Source: Methanocella_A sp049676595
GTDB taxonomy: Archaea; Halobacteriota; Methanocellia; Methanocellales; Methanocellaceae
Direction: 5' to 3'
NCBI RefSeq assembly: GCF_049676595.1
Contig: NZ_CP187259.1
Span: forward strand, 1,178,001 to 1,242,000
Length of the DNA stretch: 64,000 nt
Below are positions 7,091-13,907 of the stretch, piece by piece. The notes below the pieces were generated by a model. The model had not been told where the DNA came from, searched no databases, and saw nothing but the letters and a program-made list of their open reading frames with translations. A program made the position numbers and the translations under genes. Numbering within the stretch: the stretch's first letter is position 1; the number at the start of each line of letters is the position of its first letter.

Positions 7091-8476
7091 ATGGAACGAT
7101 TTAGCCAGGCAGCGGAGCGCTGTGCGGATTTGATCAAAAAGAGCGACGAGCTGCTCGTTGTCTCTCATATCGATGCGGACGGGCTGACCTCCGCGGGCAT
7201 CATCTGTACTGCGCTGAAGCGGCTTGGCAAGGGCTATGATACCCGTTTCGTGAAGAAGCTGGACGCGGAGGCGCTGAAACAGATCTCGGCTGCTGCTGGG
7301 AAGCGGACAGTGATCTTCACTGACCTCGGGAGCGGGGCGATCGACCAGATCACGGAGCTTGGCCTTAGTGCGGTGATCGCCGATCACCACCAGCCGAAAC
7401 CGTCTGATTACCCGTACCACATGAACCCGCACCTCGTCGGCCTCAACGGGGCTACGGATATCAGCGGCTCGGGGGTAACGTTCCTGCTGTCTCTCAAGCT
7501 CGGCCCGAACGAAGACCTGGCCCCGCTGGCTATCGTCGGCGCTGTCGGCGATTTGCAGGACATGCGCACGAATGCGCTCGTCGGGGTGAACCGGCAGATA
7601 CTGGCGCTGGGAGTCTCCGGAGGCCACCTGTCGTACGAAAAGGACATCAAGCTGTTCGGCCGGCAGACCCGCCCTGTCTATAAGCTTCTCCAGTACTGCT
7701 CCGACCCGTACATGCCCGGCCTGAGCGGGTGCGAAGAAGCCTGCATTACTTTCCTCGAAAACGCGGATATCCAGGTCAAGGCCGAGTCGTGGAGGCGGTG
7801 GATCGACCTGAGCCGGGACGAGAAGACCCGGGTCATCTCCCGCCTGTTCCAGCACTGCCTCTCCTGCGGCATGCCCGCCCACAAAGTGCAGCGGCTGGTA
7901 GGCGAAGTATATACACTTTGTAAAGAAGAACCGGGTACTGAAATGCGGGATGCTTCCGAATTCTCCACGCTGCTGAACGCCACCGCCCGGTACGAGTACG
8001 CCGAAACCGGCCTGGCCATCTGCACTGGGGACAGGGGAGAAGCCTTCCACTATGCCCGGGACCTGCTCGAGCAGCACCGCCGTAACCTCGTCAACGGCCT
8101 GAACTTCGTCAGCGACCAGGGCGTCACCCGGCTGAAGAACGTCCAGTACTTCGATGCGAAGAGCGAAATCAGGGAGACCATTGTCGGCATCATCGCCGGC
8201 ATGAGCAGCAGCCTGAACTGTGTCAGCCGGGAAGTGCCCATCGTCGGGCTGGCCACGTCGAACGAGGGCATCAAAGTATCGGCGAGAGGCAACCACGACC
8301 TCATATTACGAGGCCTCAACCTGGCCCGGGCCATCTCCGAGGCGGCGGCCGCAGTCGGGGGCGCCGGCGGAGGCCACGACATAGCGGCCGGTGCTACGAT
8401 TCCCGCAGGGCGGGAGGCCGAGTTTATGGCTCTGCTGGATCAGAAAATAGGGGAGCAGATAAAGAGCAAGGTATAA
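7091..8476 (+). CDS. RecJ-like DHH/DHHA1 single-strand nuclease
   Basis: A 461-residue DHH-superfamily phosphoesterase. Metal-binding motifs are HIDADG (26-31), TDLGSG (about 77-82), ADHHQP (96-101) and GAVGD (about 151-155). The C-terminal DHHA1 part ends with a GGAGGGHDIAAGATIP motif that binds nucleic acid. Archaeal members include GAN, the GINS-associated nuclease, and RecJ-like exonucleases acting in replication and repair. The gene is single, between repeat copy A and the DUF2150 gene. GAN-type versus another RecJ homologue cannot be decided here. Confidence 0.88.
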   Translation: MERFSQAAERCADLIKKSDELLVVSHIDADGLTSAGIICTALKRLGKGYDTRFVKKLDAEALKQISAAAGKRTVIFTDLGSGAIDQITELGLSAVIADHHQPKPSDYPYHMNPHLVGLNGATDISGSGVTFLLSLKLGPNEDLAPLAIVGAVGDLQDMRTNALVGVNRQILALGVSGGHLSYEKDIKLFGRQTRPVYKLLQYCSDPYMPGLSGCEEACITFLENADIQVKAESWRRWIDLSRDEKTRVISRLFQHCLSCGMPAHKVQRLVGEVYTLCKEEPGTEMRDASEFSTLLNATARYEYAETGLAICTGDRGEAFHYARDLLEQHRRNLVNGLNFVSDQGVTRLKNVQYFDAKSEIRETIVGIIAGMSSSLNCVSREVPIVGLATSNEGIKVSARGNHDLILRGLNLARAISEAAAAVGGAGGGHDIAAGATIPAGREAEFMALLDQKIGEQIKSKV

Positions 8477-8512
8477 ATGCGCCCCTGTCGGATACCCCTC
8501 GCAGCGAAAACA

Positions 8513-8519
8513 TTTATAT
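8513..8519 (+). promoter_or_regulatory. TATA box of the DUF2150 gene
   Basis: TTTATAT is followed about 35 nt later by a strong AAGGAG ribosome site (near 8551) and ATG at 8562. Confidence 0.55.
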
Positions 8520-8561
8520 GCAGCCGGTTCATGTATGGATTTAGACGGAAGGAGATAATTA

Positions 8562-9161
8562 ATGCTCATGTTTTATTCCGAGGAAAGATGGAACAACTGG
8601 ATCAACCAGGTTAGAGAGAGCAAGTTCAAGTTTGACCCGAGCGCAGAAGGCCTCGGCAGGGAAGGCATCGTCTTCCTGGACATGGAAGAAGACGTCATCC
8701 TGGCGATCTGCAAGATCACGGGTAAGCTCCAGCGCAAGTACATCACCAAAGAGGATGCGGCAGCCAACCTGGAGAACATGAAACAGATGGTCCTCTCTCC
8801 CGTGGAGCCCATGGAGCCCGACAAAGACGAGATGATCGAATCCGTACAGCGGGCACTTGTGGCCGTTTTCGGGGCGGCGGAATTCTTCGTAGCCGGCGAC
8901 TTTGACGCCAAAGCAGACCCGACCAAGCTCATCATCGAGGCTTTCAAGGCCGAGGAAGCCGAGGACATGGACAAGACCTTCGAGCTGGTCAGCAAAGCCG
9001 GCGCTCTTGTACTCGCAGGCAAGTCGTTCGACAGCGAGAAAGCGCTGGAGAAGGTTGCCCCGGAAAGCCTGGTTGCAGAAGGGATCGACGGCCTTGACTC
9101 CATTGCTGCGGTACTCGCAGGCGGCATCGACTACACGGACGAAGCCGACGATGAAGAGTGA
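8562..9161 (+). CDS. DUF2150-like archaeal protein
   Basis: A 199-residue acidic soluble protein (FYSEERWNNWINQVRESKFKFDPSAEG at the start, DEADDEE at the end). It resembles DUF2150, a methanogen family of unknown function. It has no signal peptide, membrane segment or recognisable catalytic motif and is mostly helical. A strong AAGGAG site 8 nt before the ATG suggests good expression. Single gene, convergent with mfnE. Confidence 0.55.
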   Translation: MLMFYSEERWNNWINQVRESKFKFDPSAEGLGREGIVFLDMEEDVILAICKITGKLQRKYITKEDAAANLENMKQMVLSPVEPMEPDKDEMIESVQRALVAVFGAAEFFVAGDFDAKADPTKLIIEAFKAEEAEDMDKTFELVSKAGALVLAGKSFDSEKALEKVAPESLVAEGIDGLDSIAAVLAGGIDYTDEADDEE

Positions 9162-9223
9162 GCTAAAAACGCTCCTTCCTTTTTCTTTAAAAAGATAGTC
9201 TATGCGAACTGCCTAACAAATGC

Positions 9224-9832
9224 TTATCTTCCCAGTATCCGCGTACCTGTCGTCTTTTCTTCTCTGATGGCCTTCGAAACTCTGGCCGTGTGCAGGCCGT
9301 TCACTACGAAAGCATCCAGTTTGTTATTCATCAGAAACTCTGGCAGCGCCATGTCAATGCAGGTTTCGCCGGTGCCGCGGAGCCGGGAAGCTTCTACGGT
9401 CTCCAAAAGCTTGCCGCCTGCGAAGATGCCGTCGACGTCCGTGGCTTTGATCAGCCTGCCTCCAATTTTGCGGGCCATCCAGGCGGCGATGGTGTCCGAG
9501 GTCACATCCCATGTGTGGGGGAGCGCATCATCTTTCCTCAGGATCTCGTAGGGCAGGGCGATTCTGGTGCCGCTGCCTTTCAGGGAATCCGTAAGCTGTA
9601 GGTCGGTGCCATCGGCCAGGTAATAGGCGTACTGGTTCATGGCGAGGACCGCCATCCAGTGGGCGGCATCGTCGGAAAGCGGCCTCTCCTGGTACACTTT
9701 CCTCACTCCGTCCGCGAACTCGCCTCCGCCCGGGACGATGAGTATGTCTAAGTCTAACTCTTCGTCAGCGATGCGCTTTACCAGCGCCCGGGAATGATCA
9801 AACAGGCTTCCGCCGATCTTCAGCACGATCAA
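9224..9832 (-). CDS. mfnE: Probable MfnE, aminomethylfuran-methyl-phosphate kinase
   Basis: A 202-residue amino-acid-kinase-fold protein. It shows MIVLKIGGSLFD (ATP phosphate loop), VPGGGEFADGVR (substrate loop), WDVTSDTIAAWMARKIG and KATDVDGIF. The small size and the WDVTSDTIAAW segment fit archaeal MfnE, which phosphorylates (5-aminomethyl-3-furyl)methyl phosphate in methanofuran synthesis. Translation probably starts at TTG 9832, 2 nt after the stop of the TauE-type permease gene, so the two are co-transcribed. Another small amino-acid-kinase activity is possible. Confidence 0.7.
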   Translation of the reverse strand: MIVLKIGGSLFDHSRALVKRIADEELDLDILIVPGGGEFADGVRKVYQERPLSDDAAHWMAVLAMNQYAYYLADGTDLQLTDSLKGSGTRIALPYEILRKDDALPHTWDVTSDTIAAWMARKIGGRLIKATDVDGIFAGGKLLETVEASRLRGTGETCIDMALPEFLMNNKLDAFVVNGLHTARVSKAIREEKTTGTRILGR

Positions 9833-9834
9833 AG

Positions 9835-10626
9835 TTACCAGCCCATGCCGCTTCTTATCATGTTATACGAGATATAGAGTAGCACCAGGTAAAAAATATA
9901 CCTTATGTACTTCATCGGCAACCGGTCCGACGCCATGGTGGCCAGCTTTGCTCCGAGGACCGCCCCTGGCACGATGGCCGCAGCCGTCAGCAGAGCATCA
10001 GAAGCGGAGAAGAGCGTCCCCGAGCCCACGATAAAGTACGCGATGGCCCCGACAGAGGCTGAGACGACGATCGTGGCGAGAGAGTTTGCGATCGCGTTCT
10101 TAAGCGGGACTTTCAGCAGCGCGTTCTGTACTGGCACGGCCATCGTCCCTCCCCCGATGCCCAGCAGCGCCCCGAGCAGCCCCATGAAAAAGCCTAATAC
10201 TGAGAACGCCGGCACGTTAAGGCGCTCTGGCTCTTTCCCCTGCCCGAGATCGAGCTCCCTTTTGACCAGCAGCGCCTCTGCGATGAGGACCAGGAGGAAA
10301 CAGCCGAAGATCACCTTGATCGCTTCTGCCGGGCTGTGGGCTGCAACGAGCGTACCAATCAGTATTCCGCCGATGGAACCGGCATTCATGATCAATATCG
10401 TTTTTCTGTGCAACAGTCCCTTGCGATTATAGCTGATGACAGACGTCAGCGAGACGAAGATATTGGAGATCAGGGATACTGCTATCGCCAGGTGCACCGG
10501 CAGGCCGAAGCCCAGCGTCAGCACCGGCACCAGGATCACCGCACCTCCCAGGCCCAGCAGGCCGCCGAACGAGCCGGCCACCAGGCCCGTGATCAGAAAC
10601 AGTATGACGTCGATGGCTGACAGCAT
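9835..10626 (-). CDS. TauE/SafE-family membrane exporter or permease
   Basis: A 263-residue protein with about eight hydrophobic segments in two halves, each opening with a Gly-rich stretch (GSFGGLLGLGGAVILVPVL and GALLGIGGGTMAVPVQNALL). This duplicated G-x-G-GG-x3-VP pattern defines TauE/SafE proteins (DUF81), which move sulfite, sulfonates or other organic anions across the membrane. The stop is 2 nt before the mfnE start; a transport link to methanofuran synthesis is not evident. Confidence 0.8.
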   Translation of the reverse strand: MLSAIDVILFLITGLVAGSFGGLLGLGGAVILVPVLTLGFGLPVHLAIAVSLISNIFVSLTSVISYNRKGLLHRKTILIMNAGSIGGILIGTLVAAHSPAEAIKVIFGCFLLVLIAEALLVKRELDLGQGKEPERLNVPAFSVLGFFMGLLGALLGIGGGTMAVPVQNALLKVPLKNAIANSLATIVVSASVGAIAYFIVGSGTLFSASDALLTAAAIVPGAVLGAKLATMASDRLPMKYIRYIFYLVLLYISYNMIRSGMGW

Positions 10627-10654
10627 TGTAAACGGTTATGATATCAGACTTGAA

Positions 10655-10690
10655 TAAGAAAAATGCTTTGCCCGTTTCCGGGCAAGCAAA
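10655..10690 (-). terminator. Terminator of the gar1-tfb operon
   Basis: The minus strand reads TTGCCCG-GAAA-CGGGCAA (10668-10685), then AGCATTTTTCTTATTC. A 7-bp stem followed by a T-rich tract lies 17 nt after the TFB stop. Confidence 0.65.
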
Positions 10691-10706
10691 AAGGAGAAGC
10701 TCTGGC

Positions 10707-11720
10707 TTAGAGAATAATCTCTATGTCCAGCTCTTCTGCGAGTTCCTTGTACCTGTTACGGATGGTGACTTCTGTCACGCCCGCCACGTTGGCGACCTCG
10801 CGCTGGGTCCTGCGCTCGCCGCAGAGAATGGACGAGATGTAGATGGCCGCCGCTGCGACGCCCGTCGGGCCTCTGCCGCTGGTCAGCTCCTTCTCTGCTG
10901 CCTGCCTCAGGATCTCCACTGCCTTGCTCTGCACTTCACCCTTGAGCGACAGCCCCGAGCAGAATCTCGGGACGTAGTCGATGGGCGACGTGGGCATGAG
11001 CTTGAGGCCGAGTTCCCTGGATATGAACCGGTAGGTCCTGCCGATTTCCTTCCTGCTGACTCTCGACACTTCTGCGATCTCGTCGAGCGTCCTGGGTACG
11101 CCGTTCTGCCTGCAGGCTGCATAGAGTGCTGCTGCCGCGACACCTTCGATGCTTCTGCCACGGATCAGGTTCTTGGAAACTGCTTTCCTGTATACGACTG
11201 CAGAGGTCTCCCTGATGTTCCTGGGCAGGCCCAGCGCAGATGCCATCCTGTCCAGTTCCGACAGCGCGAATGCCAGGTTTCTCTCCGTTGCGTTGGATAC
11301 CCTGATACGCCTCTGCCATTTCCTGAGACGGTACAACTGTGCCCTGTTCTTGGAGGAGATGGACTTGCCGTACGAGTCCCGGTTCCTCCAGTCGATCATG
11401 GTCGACAGACCTTTGTCGTGAATGGTGAAGGTCATGGGTGCGCCCACACGGGAGCGCTTCATGCGCTGATCGTGATCGAATGCCCTCCACTCAGGGCCCA
11501 TGTCTATGAAGTCCTCGTCGACCACGAGGCCACATTCGTTGCACACGAGTTCTGCTCTCTCGTAGTCGTGCACAAGCTGGCGAGAGCCGCACTCGGGACA
11601 TTCCATGATGCGCTCTTCGCTTTCACCGGTCTTTTCGGTCTCCTTCTTCACTCTTTCGAGAGTCTTCTCTCTGGAAACCTCTCGCTTCTCAATCTCTCTA
11701 ATTTTTTCTATTTCTGCCAC
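10707..11720 (-). CDS. tfb: Transcription initiation factor IIB (TFB)
   Basis: A 337-residue TFB that recruits RNA polymerase to TBP-bound promoters. It has a charged N-terminal extension of about 38 residues, a zinc ribbon with C41, C44, C60 and C63 (CPECGS and CNECGLVV), a B-reader/linker region (DMGPEWRAFD), and two cyclin-like repeats (about 140-225 and 235-335). The second repeat contains a recognition helix, TQREVANVAGVTEVTIRNRY, for the BRE element. It is 13 nt downstream of gar1, a pairing seen in other archaea. The long charged N-terminus is somewhat longer than usual. Confidence 0.95.
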   Translation of the reverse strand: MAEIEKIREIEKREVSREKTLERVKKETEKTGESEERIMECPECGSRQLVHDYERAELVCNECGLVVDEDFIDMGPEWRAFDHDQRMKRSRVGAPMTFTIHDKGLSTMIDWRNRDSYGKSISSKNRAQLYRLRKWQRRIRVSNATERNLAFALSELDRMASALGLPRNIRETSAVVYRKAVSKNLIRGRSIEGVAAAALYAACRQNGVPRTLDEIAEVSRVSRKEIGRTYRFISRELGLKLMPTSPIDYVPRFCSGLSLKGEVQSKAVEILRQAAEKELTSGRGPTGVAAAAIYISSILCGERRTQREVANVAGVTEVTIRNRYKELAEELDIEIIL

Positions 11721-11733
11721 GGTAATACACCTT

Positions 11734-11973
11734 CTACGCGACGAATACTCTCTCGTTCACCAGCGCCTGTACACTGGCTTTCGGCATTTTCTTATCCAGC
11801 TTTACGGAGACATAAGGGGCTTTCTCCGGCCCGAAAATATCATAAACAGTGCCAACTCTGTCCATTTTTTTCGTAACTACCTTCGCGTTCATCCTGGGCA
11901 GCGACGTTTCTTCCAGCCTGATGATCAGGTGGCCATGCGGGGATAAATGTAATACTGTGCCAAGTCGTTTCAA
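11734..11973 (-). CDS. GAR1-like H/ACA snoRNP protein
   Basis: A 79-residue beta-rich protein (MKRLGTVLHLSPHGHLIIRLE, then GTVYDIFGPEKAPYVSVKL) matching archaeal Gar1. Gar1 joins Cbf5, Nop10 and L7Ae in the H/ACA complex that makes pseudouridine in rRNA. The motif VYDIFGPxxxPY is diagnostic. Translation starts at TTG 11973 after GGAAGTGA. It is the first gene of an operon with tfb. Confidence 0.9.
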   Translation of the reverse strand: MKRLGTVLHLSPHGHLIIRLEETSLPRMNAKVVTKKMDRVGTVYDIFGPEKAPYVSVKLDKKMPKASVQALVNERVFVA

Positions 11974-11991
11974 AAAACGTCACTTCCAAAA

Positions 11992-12001
11992 CTATATATA
12001 G
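11992..12001 (-). promoter_or_regulatory. TATA-like element of the gar1-tfb operon
   Basis: The minus strand reads CTATATATAG here, and a further TTTATAG lies about 20 nt upstream (12013-12020). The upstream one is better spaced to leave the GGAAGTGA ribosome site in the mRNA. Confidence 0.5.
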
Positions 12002-12189
12002 TCTTATGTGTTACTATAAAAACTTTACGCAATACTTAATATGCTATGCTATATCGGAATATACCGGCGCTATCTGCGCATTTTCCATAAATTAGTGCGT
12101 TAAATTACTACTATGGGGCCAGGGCATATTAAAACTTTCGAAATTGCCTGTACTGTAAGGATATTACCTATTCCAGCGCCTGTGCCCGC

Positions 12190-12846
12190 TCACCTGCGGC
12201 CCACGATAAAATTCAGCTTGCGCACGGCGTTTTCCCTCGTCGCTGCCGCTTCTGCCTCGCTCAGGCCTGCGCCCCGTGCTACCGCGAGGGCTCTTGCGCC
12301 GGTAATGAGATCCCCGGGCGCGTGCGAGTCAGTGTCCACTATCATCATGGCCCCCGCTTCCCTGGCGGTGCGCGCCACGTGGCCATTCGTCATGTTGTGG
12401 CCGCCCCTCGCCGTGATCTCCAGCAGGATGCCATTCGCGGCGGCGAGCCTGGCCTCTTCGACCGTGATGAAACCCGGGTGCGCCAGCACGTCCACGTCCT
12501 TGCAGCTAACCGCCGCCTTATTCGTGCCCGGGGCGACAGGCTCCGCAGGTGTCTCTCCGTGAACCACCACGATCTCAGCGCCCAGCTCTTTCGCCCTCTT
12601 CGCCAGCGGGGCGATGTGCTCCGGCGGCAGGTGCGTCAGCTCAACTCCGGGAATGACGACAATGCCGTAGCTCTCCTCCAGAACACGGGCTTTCTTCGAA
12701 GCTTCGATCAGCCGCTCCAGGTTCGTGTAGTCGGCGTGATCGGTGATGGCGATAGCCTCGTAGCCAATAACCTTAGCCCGGCGCACTAGCTCGCTGGGCA
12801 AGAGTTCGCCGTCGCTCAAAAGGGAGTGCGTGTGGAGGTCGATCAT
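12190..12846 (-). CDS. PHP-domain phosphatase (histidinol-phosphatase-like)
   Basis: A 218-residue PHP protein. Metal-binding motifs are DLHTHSLLSDGEL, AITDHADYTN, PGVELTH, VVHGET, LAHPGF and DTDSHAPGD, giving the full His/Asp/Glu set of the trinuclear site. The compact architecture matches archaeal proteins annotated as histidinol phosphate phosphatases. Histidinol phosphate as substrate is possible but unproven, because no his genes are adjacent. Downstream, 11974-12189 has no gene. Confidence 0.8.
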   Translation of the reverse strand: MIDLHTHSLLSDGELLPSELVRRAKVIGYEAIAITDHADYTNLERLIEASKKARVLEESYGIVVIPGVELTHLPPEHIAPLAKRAKELGAEIVVVHGETPAEPVAPGTNKAAVSCKDVDVLAHPGFITVEEARLAAANGILLEITARGGHNMTNGHVARTAREAGAMMIVDTDSHAPGDLITGARALAVARGAGLSEAEAAATRENAVRKLNFIVGRR

Positions 12847-12892
12847 GAATGAAAGTAATTCATAGGTCTATTAATGCTTTTCGTGGCCGGGA

Positions 12893-12957
12893 GAAACCAC
12901 AACGGCACAACGAACACAACGACCGAAACCACGACGGCACAACGGCACGGCGATTTA
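12893..12957 (+). repeat. Short single-arm relative of the ACCACGGCGGCACGG repeats
   Basis: Two degenerate units, AACCACAACGGCACAACG and AACCACGACGGCACAACG, end in GCACGGCGA just before the SRP19 stop codon. No inverse arm is present nearby, so this looks like a remnant half element. Confidence 0.5.
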
Positions 12958-12962
12958 AAAAA

Positions 12963-13292
12963 TTATTGTTTGCCGCCGCGCATGCGGATGATCTCTGTGC
13001 CTATCCTGCGCAGCAGGTCGGTTTTAGGCCCGATGTTGTCGATAAGCACATGGCCGCTCTTGTCCGCCCACGTGGCCGGGTGGGCTTTGTCTGTTACCTG
13101 CTCCGGGTGCAGCCCGAGCTTCTCTGCGGCCTTGACTATCTCAAATATCCGCGGCGCTCTGACCGAGCACGACATGGGCGTCAGCCTGCCCTCGTTCCGG
13201 GCCTTATTCGCGTCCAGGTACACGGGCCATATCACTATCTGGTGCTTTTCTTTCATCTCTTCGCGCTGCATCGGTACTATGTAAACCGCCAT
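12963..13292 (-). CDS. srp19: Signal recognition particle SRP19
   Basis: Up to 109 residues; the core HQIVIWPVYLDANKARNEGRL is diagnostic of SRP19, which binds SRP RNA and primes it for SRP54 in co-translational membrane targeting. The LGLHPEQV segment and the basic C-terminus (RRIGTEIIRMRGGKQ) fit the family. Three in-frame ATGs exist (13292, 13271, 13256). Homology begins around the last, so the true N-terminus may be about 12 residues shorter. It lies between the PHP gene and repeat copy B. Confidence 0.9.
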   Translation of the reverse strand: MAVYIVPMQREEMKEKHQIVIWPVYLDANKARNEGRLTPMSCSVRAPRIFEIVKAAEKLGLHPEQVTDKAHPATWADKSGHVLIDNIGPKTDLLRRIGTEIIRMRGGKQ

Positions 13293-13384
13293 GCTCTATA
13301 TGGCTTTCGGGCTGAAAGCGCGGGTGCTCTACTCACCATGGCGACTCGGGCATGGCGAGATACAATAACAAGCTCAAATAGTTT

Positions 13385-13850
13385 AACCACAGCGGCACGG
13401 CGACACGGAGATAATGCGATCTACTAAAACCAGGTGGTAACTGAAACCACGGCGGCATAGCGACACAGAGACGAATGCGATGACGTAACAGAGTACTCCC
13501 TTTTAAGACCACGGCGACACGGAGACAGTCCATTATATAAAAACGGTTTACTGGCCAGGTGTTTCAGTATCTCATTATGATCACAAAGCCGGTAACGACT
13601 TTCTATGGTAATTGCCGGTTTCTCCAGTATCGTAACAATAAGCGGATTGTCTCCGTGTCGTCAGTCTGCCGTGCCGCCGTGGATCAATAAAAAAGGAGCC
13701 TTGCTATTCGGGTACGGTTGTCTCCGTGCCGCCGTGCCGCTGTGGTTCAAATAACCATCCTGCCATCGTTTCTCGCACTGTCTCCGTGCCGCCGTGGTTA
13801 GAACATCTGCTCTCCAGTAGTCAGGATAAATAGCCATGCCGCCGTGGTTA
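13385..13850 (-). repeat. Two-armed intergenic repeat element, copy B (inverted)
   Basis: This copy is in the opposite orientation to A, C, D and E. Its plus-strand right half (13640-13850), read on the minus strand, matches the left arms of C and D unit by unit, including ATGGTTATTTGAACCAC and GCAAGGCTCC followed by TTTTTTATTGATCCACGG. Its left half carries the CCACGGCGACACGGAGACAG central unit. It fills the 615-nt space between SRP19 and the receiver-PAS gene. No coding sequence is credible here. Confidence 0.8.
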
Positions 13851-13907
13851 CTACTTGTCGTCTCGATGTGTCGCTGCAGTAGAAAAATTGATAGAGCGGA
13901 TAAAAAC

